From: Paenibacillus glycanilyticus
Lineage (GTDB): Bacteria; Bacillota; Bacilli; Paenibacillales; Paenibacillaceae
Direction of reading: 5' to 3'
DNA length: 64,000 bases
Assembly (NCBI RefSeq): GCF_023715145.1
Contig: NZ_JAMBNP010000005.1
Span: forward strand, 372,001-436,000
Below are positions 8,371 to 16,500 of the stretch, one piece after another. The notes below the pieces were generated by a model. That model was not told the DNA's origin. It made no database searches and saw only the letters and a program-made list of their open reading frames with translations. A program made the position numbers and the translations under genes. The stretch's first letter is position 1; each line of letters starts with the position of its first letter.

Positions 8371-9675
8371 TTAACCGATCAGCTCGGTAACGGCTTTGTA
8401 GATGGTATCAAACAGCTCTTCAAGGTTAGGCTCCTCGATGCAGGAGAACGCAACGCGCAGATCGGTCTCGCCAAGCGCAATCGTTCCGATTCCGTATTCG
8501 TCGAGAAGACGGGTGCGCACTTCTTCTGCCGATACGCCTTTGAGCTTCAGGCACATGAAGTAGCCGGAGTTAAATGGATAGTAGCTCCATACGTCGCCGT
8601 AACGTCCGCTGTCGAGCAGCGATTTTACTTTGTTGGCGCGTTGCTTCATGACATCGTATTTCTCCGCCTTTTGCTCATCGAACTCAGGCGATTGCAACGC
8701 GCGCAGAACGAAGGTTTGCGAAGGATGCGGACCGCTCGAGATCGTCGCGCGGATAATGCCCGTTGTTTTTTGCTCAAGTGCGGCAAGCGTTTTATCGGAA
8801 GGGTTAGCGTACGTAATAAAGCCGACGCGGAAGCCCCATACATATTCTTCTTTTGTAGCGCCGTCTACTTTAACAGCGAGTACGCGCGGATGCAGATCGG
8901 CAAGCTTGCCGAACAGCGATTCATGCAGGGAATCTTCAAAGAACAAGCCGAAGTAAGCATCATCGGTTACCGCAACAACATTAATGCCCGCTTCTGCCGC
9001 ATCGCGGATAGCCGCAACGATTTCTTCGCCTTCCTGAGGACCCGGCGAGTAGCCCGTAGGGTTATTCGGGAAGTTAAGGATGACAATGGCTTTGCCTTTG
9101 TCCTTTTGCTTGAGCAGAGCTTCTCGCAGACCGGCACTGTTGAAGCGGTTTTGCTCATTGTAGAGCGGATATTCAACGATCTCCGCACCACGGCGGATGT
9201 TGAATGTCAATTCGTAGTTCTCCCAGTTCTTGTTCGGGATGATGACAGCATCGCCAGCATCGGCGAACAAGTCGGCAACAATACTCAAACCGTGTGTCAA
9301 TGCATTCGTAGCGACAGGGTTGCTGAAATTTTTGCCTTCCAGAGACGGGTTTTCCTTAATCATTTTGGTGCGCCATGCGGAACGCAGCTCCTGCTTGCCT
9401 GCTGGAGGAGCGTATTCATATATATCTTTTGGTTCATAAGAAGACAACGTGTCTTGAATAACCTTAAGGTGCATGGGCTGACCATTTTCAATTGCTATGC
9501 CGATCGTGGCGTTAAACTTCTTGGCCTTGGCCTTTGCTTCTGCGGATTGGCTGAGTATGCCTTCTTTCGGGAAATAGATCGCTTTTCCTAAAGCGGACAA
9601 CATGTCGTAGACGTTCGGACTTTCGGCTTCGAGCGTCTCATTCAACTGCTGAGCAAGTGGGTTCATGGACTTCAT
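8371..9675 (-). CDS. Class I/II PLP-dependent aminotransferase
   Basis: About 434 residues of a fold-type I aminotransferase. NFPNNPTGYSPG is the substrate/PLP-binding segment, VTDDAYFGLFF holds the PLP-contacting Asp and Tyr, and DGATKEEYVWGFRVGF carries the Schiff-base Lys and the Arg that follows it. The frame is open to an ATG at 9696, but GGAAGG sits 5 bases before the ATG at 9675, so MKSMNPLAQQ is the preferred start. The amino acid substrate is not evident; the sequence is not an obvious AspC or HisC. It is divergent from an AraC-type regulator across a 430-base gap full of repeats, so that regulator could control it. Confidence 0.82.
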   Translation of the reverse strand: MKSMNPLAQQLNETLEAESPNVYDMLSALGKAIYFPKEGILSQSAEAKAKAKKFNATIGIAIENGQPMHLKVIQDTLSSYEPKDIYEYAPPAGKQELRSAWRTKMIKENPSLEGKNFSNPVATNALTHGLSIVADLFADAGDAVIIPNKNWENYELTFNIRRGAEIVEYPLYNEQNRFNSAGLREALLKQKDKGKAIVILNFPNNPTGYSPGPQEGEEIVAAIRDAAEAGINVVAVTDDAYFGLFFEDSLHESLFGKLADLHPRVLAVKVDGATKEEYVWGFRVGFITYANPSDKTLAALEQKTTGIIRATISSGPHPSQTFVLRALQSPEFDEQKAEKYDVMKQRANKVKSLLDSGRYGDVWSYYPFNSGYFMCLKLKGVSAEEVRTRLLDEYGIGTIALGETDLRVAFSCIEEPNLEELFDTIYKAVTELIG

Positions 9676-9911
9676 TCCATCCTTCCGGGAAATCAATTCG
9701 TCATTTAACGCTTATCGGGTGCTATTATAACATTTTTTTAATATTTCAAACCATCTCAAAATGCAAATTTTTTTGTCTTTTGTGCAAACGAGCTTCTAAA
9801 CACGCTTGCGTGGAAGATTCCGGCTGTTGTATGATGTCGGCATAAACGCCATTTTTCGACGAAAAGCTTTGCGAAGTTATGTGAATAGATAAAGATAAAA
9901 AGATTTATTAT

Positions 9912-10056
9912 GCTTACGAAGTACGTTTGCTTCATAACCAAGTATGGACTTGGTTTAGGGAAATAATCGTTTCAGCTTACGATGCACGTTTGATCCTGCA
10001 GAGGAAAGCTCAGCATAATGAATCATACGTTAGATTACGCTTACGAAGTTAGATTG
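9912..10056 (+). repeat. Three spaced direct repeats upstream of the AraC gene
   Basis: GCTTACGAAGTACGTTTG (9912-9929), GCTTACGATGCACGTTTG (9975-9992) and GCTTACGAAGTTAGATTG (10039-10056) recur at 63 and 64 bases. Units 1 and 3 also share a following TTxATAACCAA block. A hairpin AACCAAGT/ACTTGGTT (9936-9943 with 9948-9955) sits in unit 1. Apart from these and the next hairpin, the gap 9700-10102 shows no gene. They may be regulator binding sites on one helix face, or a decayed dispersed repeat. Confidence 0.6.
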
Positions 10057-10089
10057 TTTAATAACCAACTACGTTATTAAACAATCTTT
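10051..10089 (+). promoter_or_regulatory. Strong hairpin directly before the RBS of the AraC gene
   Basis: AGATTGTTTAATAAC (10051-10065) pairs perfectly with GTTATTAAACAATCT (10073-10087) around a 7-base loop and is followed by TTT and then AGGAGG. It could act as a weak terminator, an mRNA 5' stabiliser, or an operator. Confidence 0.6.
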
Positions 10090-10102
10090 TAGGAGGAAAC
10101 CC

Positions 10103-10888
10103 ATGCTGCACTTATCTCCGGATTCGTACATTAAATTACCGCCTATTGCCAAGATCGTATGTGAACCTAACTGGAAATGGCAGCGGCGGGAAAAGCCAAT
10201 GGCGAACTATGATTTATTTTATGTATGGAGCGGCGAAGGGGAAGTGGAAGTTAACGGCACGACGTATCCGGTCGGGAAAGGAAGCTGCTTTCTGTTCCGG
10301 CCGGGTGATTACACGAGTGCGACCCATAACCCGCAGAAGCCCCTTGTATTGACTTATATCCATTTTGACGTACGTGAGCCGGCGCAGCTTGTGCCGCAGC
10401 GTTACCGGAAGCTGACGGATACGGTTGATTTCGAATATTTGCTTTCCCGTTATGTTCGGCTGTTCCTCGTTGAGACTTACGCGGCAGAGGAAGAGGCGCT
10501 GCTTGTGCTCAAGCAGCTGATGATTCATCTGCTGCGGGGGGACCGGGAGCTGCCGATTGAGCGGAAAGGAAGCAACCAGCTGACGGAAGCGATTCATGAG
10601 GTAGCGAATTTCGTGAAGCAGCATCCAAGCGTGGCTCACCGGGTTGAGGATTTGGCGATGCGAGCGCAGCTGTCTCCAAGGTATTTTTCCGTGAAGTTTA
10701 AAGAGATGATCGGAATGTCGGTGCAGTCGTATATGATCCGGACGCGGATTGAACGGGCGCAGCATCTGCTCATGCATGAAGGGATGAACGTCACGGAGGT
10801 CGCGGATGCGCTTGGCTACCGGGATATCTTCTTCTTCAGCAGACAGTTCAAGCAGTATACCGGGCGCAGCCCGTCCGAAATCCGTTAA
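10103..10888 (+). CDS. AraC family transcriptional regulator
   Basis: This 261-residue regulator has an N-terminal cupin-like sensor (about residues 25-95; YVWSGEGEVEVNG, GKGSCFLFRPGDYTSATH) and a C-terminal AraC double helix-turn-helix (~165-261). The HTH region includes VEDLAMRAQLSPRYFSVKFKE and the family signature VADALGYRDIFFFSRQFK-YTGRSPSEIR. Such regulators usually sense sugars or other small ligands. The ATG is preceded by AGGAGG at 6-7 bases, directly after a 15-pair hairpin. It is divergent from the aminotransferase gene and stands alone. The ligand is unknown. Confidence 0.88.
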   Translation: MLHLSPDSYIKLPPIAKIVCEPNWKWQRREKPMANYDLFYVWSGEGEVEVNGTTYPVGKGSCFLFRPGDYTSATHNPQKPLVLTYIHFDVREPAQLVPQRYRKLTDTVDFEYLLSRYVRLFLVETYAAEEEALLVLKQLMIHLLRGDRELPIERKGSNQLTEAIHEVANFVKQHPSVAHRVEDLAMRAQLSPRYFSVKFKEMIGMSVQSYMIRTRIERAQHLLMHEGMNVTEVADALGYRDIFFFSRQFKQYTGRSPSEIR

Positions 10889-10893
10889 CAACA

Positions 10894-10928
10894 AAAGGCG
10901 CCGCGGGGTATCCCGCAGCGCCTTTCAA
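10894..10928 (+). terminator. Intrinsic terminator after AraC gene
   Basis: AAAGGCGCCGCGGG...CCCGCAGCGCCTTT forms a long GC-rich hairpin. The following T-run is short and broken (CTTTCAATTATTAT). Confidence 0.7.
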
Positions 10929-11008
10929 TTATTATCAGCCATTCGAGCAATAAATGGCCGTCATTCGGCCCTCCAAAAATAAGTTGATGTGGGTACTGTG
11001 CGATTGAA

Positions 11009-11120
11009 GCGTTAAATGTTTCTGTAGAAACGGAGTGTTCGCTTTTGCTAGGGGATTCCAATCCGCTAGGATTGTTCAAAGGAATCCCCTAGCAATGGCG
11101 ATCGGAAGAACATTTAATGC
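11009..11120 (-). repeat. Structured 3' element, copy 1 (downstream of psd)
   Basis: Outer arms GCGTTAAATGTT (11009-11020) and AACATTTAATGC (11109-11120) pair with one G-U. Inner arms TTGCTAGGGGATTCC (11045-11059) and its exact complement (11081-11095) pair perfectly. Between them lie conserved box A, AGTGTTCGCTTTTG (11034-11047), and box B, CAATGGCGATCGGAAG (11093-11108), shared with elements at 48485-48633 and 61540-61647. Read in the direction of psd it begins 15 bases after the psd stop. A small hairpin GTAGTG/CACTAC (11121-11138) overlaps that stop. Confidence 0.75.
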
Positions 11121-11134
11121 GTAGTGAGCATGCA

Positions 11135-11923
11135 CTACCCTTCAATCAACTTCCCCAGCATCTCACCCATACGAACCTTTAATCCCGGAGCAAGATCCTG
11201 CCTAGGGATAAAGGTGTCGTCCTCCATCAGCAGGACGACGGTTGAGCCGAATTCGAAAAAGGCGAGCTCGTCGCCTTTTACGGCCTTTTCGCGAATTGGC
11301 TCCACGTAGCGGATACTGCTCACATTCATGGCGCCAACCTTGACGACGGCCGTCTCTCCTCCGGCATGCTTAATGTAGGTGATAAGTCTTTCATTCCGGC
11401 TGAGAACCCGGCGCATGCGGCGGAGGCCAAAATCGTTAACCGGGTATACCTTGCCCGGAACATGCTCGCGCTCCACAATCCGTCCGTCAACCGGCGTATG
11501 TATGCGGTGATAATCGGTTGGACTTAAGTATAAGACGATGTAATACCCATCGCGGTAATGATCCGTCCGGGGAGACCGGTTAAGCAGCTCCTCGATCGTA
11601 TAATCCTGCCCTTTTACATTCACAATGGTTCCGGCTTTAATGGGACCCGCTCCCGTAATTAAAGCATCAACCGGACTTATAAGTGCCGTCGTATCTTCAT
11701 GTATAATCCGGGAGCCCGGCTTCAGGCGCCTCGTGAAAAATTCATTTAGCGTGCTGTATGCATGCAGCGGCTTTTCCGCTTCCTCGACTTGAATATTGTA
11801 CATGCTGGCGAATCTCGGAATCCATCCGCGGCTTGCTTTCGACTGTGCGAAGCGGCCGGTCAGCCTGGATATCCATTTGCGCGAACTAAGCTCCGTCATG
11901 GCTTGGAACAACCATCCCATCAT
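11135..11923 (-). CDS. psd: Phosphatidylserine decarboxylase proenzyme
   Basis: 262 residues matching the prokaryotic Psd proenzyme, which makes phosphatidylethanolamine at the membrane. YSTLNEFFTRRLKPGSR, the Asp of SPVDALITG, YHRIHTPVDGRI and the self-cleavage site FGST (Ser ~227, which becomes the pyruvoyl group) are all present. FGST replaces the common LGST, a conservative change. The frame is open to 12100, but AAGGTG lies about 6 bases before the ATG at 11923, and MMGWLFQAMTELSS aligns with the usual Psd N terminus; the extra 59 codons look untranslated. It is divergent from the CotSA-like glycosyltransferase. Confidence 0.9.
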   Translation of the reverse strand: MMGWLFQAMTELSSRKWISRLTGRFAQSKASRGWIPRFASMYNIQVEEAEKPLHAYSTLNEFFTRRLKPGSRIIHEDTTALISPVDALITGAGPIKAGTIVNVKGQDYTIEELLNRSPRTDHYRDGYYIVLYLSPTDYHRIHTPVDGRIVEREHVPGKVYPVNDFGLRRMRRVLSRNERLITYIKHAGGETAVVKVGAMNVSSIRYVEPIREKAVKGDELAFFEFGSTVVLLMEDDTFIPRQDLAPGLKVRMGEMLGKLIEG

Positions 11924-12077
11924 GCCCGCACCTTCACGTCCTTTCCTTGCATCTTGCCTTATCATTTGTTCTCCGAACAGTGTGACACAACCTGCCTTAC
12001 AAATCAATAGCGTAGGCGTCCGCGCAACCTTGTGGCAATATCGGGAGGGCTCGCGTATGCTAACTGCAAATTGATAA

Positions 12078-12096
12078 CGAAGGAGGCCTTCCTTCG
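12078..12096 (+). promoter_or_regulatory. Hairpin sequestering the RBS of the GT4 gene
   Basis: CGAAGGA (12078-12084) pairs with TCCTTCG (12090-12096) around GGCCT, burying the AAGGAGG ribosome binding site just before the ATG at 12099. Confidence 0.45.
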
Positions 12097-12098
12097 AC

Positions 12099-13421
12099 AT
12101 GTCGCCTGTGAAAGTGGCATTCGTTACGCCAGGAGCCTATCCCATCCCTTCAGGGAACAGCAGCTCTGTTGAACGGGTTGTTGAGAAATTCGTTCCACTT
12201 CTGCGTCCTAGTGTCGAGCCTCGCATATATGGTAAAATCGGGCGGAATTTACCCCGCAGAAGTCTAGTCAATGATGTTGTATGCGAGAGATTCCATACAG
12301 CCAAGCGCTCGGCCTATGTTACGAAAGTAGGACACGCTTTACGGAAGTTTGGTCCCCAAATCATCCAAGTCGAGAACCGCCCGACCTATATCATAAAACT
12401 GAAGCGTTCCAACCCGAAAGCCAAAATATGGCTTAATCTGCATTCTTCCACTTATATAAGCCCGAGGCATATCTCGGAACCCCAGCTTCGCAAGAGCTTT
12501 GCTCTGGCGGACCGGATTATTGTAAACAGCGAGTTTCTGCGCACCCTGGTGCTCTCCAAGGTGCCGGAAGCAAGGCTTAAGATCCGCGTCGTGTATCCGG
12601 GCGTGGAGACGCGGAGATTCCAGTCCCGTTATACCTCGGAGGGGGAGGCGGCCCGCAGGTATCATCGGGAGCGGAAGGGCCTCACTCATCGCAAAGTGGT
12701 TGTATTCCTCGGCCGGCTTATTCCGCTTAAGGGCGTGCATCACTTGCTGGCGATTGTACCAAGGCTTATTAAAGTACATCCGGATCTGCTTGTTGTGATT
12801 GTCGGGAGCCCCTTTTACGGGTCTCACCGCACAACAGCCTATTCGCGCAAGCTGATGAAGATGGGCGAAAGGTTCAGGAAGCATGTCCGTTTCGTCCCTT
12901 ATGTCCCTTACTCGGAGGTGCCGGGCTGGTTCATGGCAGCCGATATTGCCGTCATGCCTTCAGGCAAGCGGGAAGCTTTCGGGCTGGTGAACGTTGAGGC
13001 GATGGCAACCGGTCTGCCTGTTATTGCAACACGGGCCGGCGGAATGCAAGAGATTATCCAGGATGGAGAGACGGGTTATCTCATCAATCAGAAGGAAATC
13101 AAGACCGAGCTGACCCAGAAACTTCTGTTGCTGCTCCATAATGCGGCGCTGCGCCGGCAGATGGGGATCAAAAGCCGGCAGCGGGTAGAGCAGCTGTTTA
13201 CATGGGAACATACGGCAAAGCGGTGGTTAAAGATTCAAAGAAATGAAGCGGATCTCAAATTCTATGACAACCCGGAGTTATTCGAGGAAAAAATAGATAT
13301 GGCGCCAAACCTTGAGAATAAACAAGATGACGCTAATGAGGCTGATCAGGATATTAGCTTTGATATGGGCTTCGTCAACCAAAATTTAATTCGCAATGAT
13401 CCCCCCGAGGACGGCAGGTAA
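12099..13421 (+). CDS. GT4 family glycosyltransferase, CotSA-like
   Basis: This 440-residue retaining glycosyltransferase has two GT-B Rossmann halves. The N half starts KVAFVTPGAYPIPSGNSSSVERVV, with the glycine-containing loop replaced by SGNSSS. The C half has VVFLGRLIPLKGVHHLL and the nucleotide-sugar E-x7-E motif EAFGLVNVEAMATGLPVIAT (~residues 290-310). The layout is reminiscent of the Bacillus spore coat protein CotSA. No signal peptide or membrane segment is seen, so it acts in the cytoplasm, presumably the mother cell if sporulation-specific. The last ~50 residues are acidic and look disordered. It starts the putative spore-surface glycosylation locus and precedes the giant repeat protein, which its sugar transfer could target. 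The acceptor is inference only. Confidence 0.82.
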   Translation: MSPVKVAFVTPGAYPIPSGNSSSVERVVEKFVPLLRPSVEPRIYGKIGRNLPRRSLVNDVVCERFHTAKRSAYVTKVGHALRKFGPQIIQVENRPTYIIKLKRSNPKAKIWLNLHSSTYISPRHISEPQLRKSFALADRIIVNSEFLRTLVLSKVPEARLKIRVVYPGVETRRFQSRYTSEGEAARRYHRERKGLTHRKVVVFLGRLIPLKGVHHLLAIVPRLIKVHPDLLVVIVGSPFYGSHRTTAYSRKLMKMGERFRKHVRFVPYVPYSEVPGWFMAADIAVMPSGKREAFGLVNVEAMATGLPVIATRAGGMQEIIQDGETGYLINQKEIKTELTQKLLLLLHNAALRRQMGIKSRQRVEQLFTWEHTAKRWLKIQRNEADLKFYDNPELFEEKIDMAPNLENKQDDANEADQDISFDMGFVNQNLIRNDPPEDGR

Positions 13422-13440
13422 GCTCTGCTGTCCTTTTGTT
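13408..13440 (+). terminator. Terminator overlapping the GT4 stop codon
   Basis: AGGACGGCAG (13408-13417) pairs with CTGCTGTCCT (13425-13434), with the TAA stop in the loop, followed by TTTGTTTG. Confidence 0.6.
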
Positions 13441-13536
13441 TGCCGTTTGGGTTATTCGAAAAAAGGGCAGTAGCGCGCCCATGGGTATACGCATATAGTG
13501 AAATAACTTTGAGGAGGAAGAAAGAAGGAGAGGTCA

Positions 13537-16500
13537 ATGACTAAAGGAAAATCGTCGAAAAACGCCAAAGGGCGTAAGCCGAGTTATTATGTCGATAATC
13601 CCAATGCATCGGAATTAAAGTGGCTGGATGAATTAAACCGCAAAAAAAATACGGTGCAAAGCAACAACCGCCTTGTTCCGCAGCCTAAGCTGGAAGAGAA
13701 CAGGTCGGTAACGATTAACGCTGTTGTTCCGGTTGAACAGGCACCCCCACCGGAGACGTTTGTCATCCCTGCATTGACGGAAGAATTGATCCTTGCTGCC
13801 GATGCCTCCTCATCGGCTGAAGTGAGCAACGCTGAAACAGAGCGGCTTATTGAGGAAATTGCTTCTTATCATGCAGAGCCGGTCAAGGTGGCGGAGCCGC
13901 AGCCGCAGCCGGAAACGCAGCTATTGCCGCAGCAGAAGCTGCCAGAGCCGCAGCCGGAGCCGCTGCAAGAGGCGAAGCCGGAGTTTAAGCCAGTATCGCC
14001 GTCAGAGCCGACTTATGATCAGAAGATCGATAAATTGGTGGAGAAGCAGGATCTGTACAAACCGTTTCCGTTTATTTATACAGACGATATCGTGGATGGC
14101 GCCGTGACCGTAAGCAAGCTTGCTCCCCATTCGATCGATTCGGACAAAATGCGCCCAGGCAGCATAATCGCGTCATCCATCGCGGACTATGCCGTGAATA
14201 ATATTCATCTTGCCCCGGGGGCTGTCACGGGGAATAAGGTTTCGCCTTCTGCCATTACGGGCGACCACCTTTCAAACAGCTCGATCACCGGGGATAAAAT
14301 CGTTGATTCTTCCATTAACGGCGGCAAGCTGGAAGACGGAAGCATTACTTCCGAGAAGCTGGCCGACCGGACCATCGACTCCAGCAAGATTGCTGACGGC
14401 TCGATTAATTCAAGGCATCTGGAGCCTTTCCTGATTACGGAAGAGCTTATCGACAACCATGCTGTTTCGCCCGATAAGATCCAGAACAGTGCCGTTCGCA
14501 CGGAAAAGATCGCCAACGAAGCGATTACGAACTCCAAGCTTGGCGAAGCTTCGGTTACCCACTCCAAGCTGCGCGACGGATCCGTTACCGGCAGCAAGCT
14601 GGCCTCGGATACGATTGAATCCGTTCATCTGAAACAAGGACTGCTTCTCGCGGAGCATGTCTCCCTTGGTGCTATCCTGGGGAAGCACGTAGCTCCAGGC
14701 GCAATCACGCAAGAGCATCTGGCGGAGGGGGCAGTAGGGACAGGAGCCCTTCAGCCTCAATCCGTAAACGCCGAGCGGATCGCACCCGGAGCCGTTAATG
14801 CCTCACATCTTCAGCAGGAGTCAGTAACCGGCGAGCATCTTGTAGCCGGACAAATCGGCACCAAGCATCTTGCGGATCAAAGCGTTAATTCCATGAAGCT
14901 CGCGAATGAAGCCGTGCAAACGCGGCATGTGGGCCGGAGCAGCATTATTTCGGATCATATTGCCATCGGTCAAATTGAACAGCGCCATATCGCCCATCAA
15001 GTGGTATCCCGCCAGCATCTGCAGTCCAGCTCGGTAGGCAGGGAGCAGCTGCAGGATGGCTCTGTAAAAGGGGAGAAGATTGCAGCTCAAGCCATTAGCA
15101 CGGAGCATTTGAACGACTCCGCGGTTGGAACCCATCAACTGGCGGAGCAGTCCGTAACCGATAAGAAAATCGCCGACGGCGCGGTTAAGAGCTCCAAGCT
15201 GTCAGCGGGAGCCATCGAGAACAGCCACCTGAAGAACGAGATCGTTACCTATCAGAAGATAGCGCCGGAAGCGCTCAGGGCGTACCATTTCTCCGCGGGC
15301 GCGGTTACGGGAGATGCGATCTCCCCGGAAGCGGTCTCCGGTGAGCATCTGAAGCCAAAGCTGATTGAGAAGCAGCATTTTGCCAATCAGGCAGTTGGCA
15401 CGGATGCCCTGCAGGATCTCTCGGTCACTAGCGGCAAGCTTGCGTTCGGGGCTATAACCGAGTTCAACTTAGCTCCAAATGCGGTTCATCCGCATCACTT
15501 GGCCGACCATAGCATCGGCTCACAGAAACTTGCTCCGGAATCGGTCACATCCGATAAGCTTGCGGAGTTCAGCGTAAATTCGTCGAAGCTGGGCACAGGC
15601 AGCGTAAATGAACAGCATATTGCACCGGGCGCCGTGAATGCGGATGCGATCCAGGCTTCATCGATTCGCAGCGGTCATCTACAGTCGTCTTCCATTGATA
15701 GCGTGCATGTCAAGGATGGCGCGATCCATTCGGTGCATCTGGCAGGCGAAGCGGTGACAGAACAGCATCTGTCGGGCAGCAGCGTAAAGACGGAGCATAT
15801 CTCCGATCTGACAGTAACAACCGGTAAGCTCGCTATCAGCGCGGTGACAAGCGAGAAGCTTGCGGATGCAAGCGTTACGTCTTCCAAGCTTGCCAATGGC
15901 AGCGTGCTGTCGAATCATCTCGCAGCCGGTTCCGTTAACTCCGAAATCGTCCGCGCGGAAGCGATAACGTCGGAGCATCTGCAAGCGAGAATTATCCATG
16001 CCGAGCATATGGGCTATCAATCCGTTACCGAGATGAATTTGTCCTATGACATTGTGAATACGGACCATATTATCGATCAGGCCGTAACCGCGAGCAAGCT
16101 TTCGAAGGATGCGGTGACAACGGAGAAGCTGCTTGACTCAAGCGTGACGACCTCCAAGCTGTCGGACGGCAGCGTAACGGCCAGCAAGCTTGCGGAAGGC
16201 TCTATCTACTCGGAATTAATTCGTCCGTTCTCGATTCAGAGCGACCATATCGAGCCGCTTGCCATCCAATCCGAGCATTTAACGGATGATGTTATCGGGG
16301 CTGACCATATTCGCAGCGGGGCGGTTGGCACGGATGCTTTGTCTAACCAATCGGTAACTTCATCCAAGCTGACAACGGGAGCCGTCCAGTCCAGTCATAT
16401 CGGTAACGAAACGGTAACGAGCCGGCATCTGGCGAGTGATTCCGTCCTTGGCATTCATATCGGCCAAGGCAGCGTCCGTTCCGTCCACCTGACCGATGAA

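Noticed and set aside
8641..9591. 316-codon plus-strand ORF
   Set aside because: Antisense to the aminotransferase, which carries all PLP motifs.
10885..11079. 64-codon minus-strand ORF
   Set aside because: It covers a terminator and half of element copy 1; no ribosome binding site.
13480..13520. Sigma-K promoter for the giant gene (CATATAGTG)
   Set aside because: One mismatch in the -10 and no AC at the right distance upstream.
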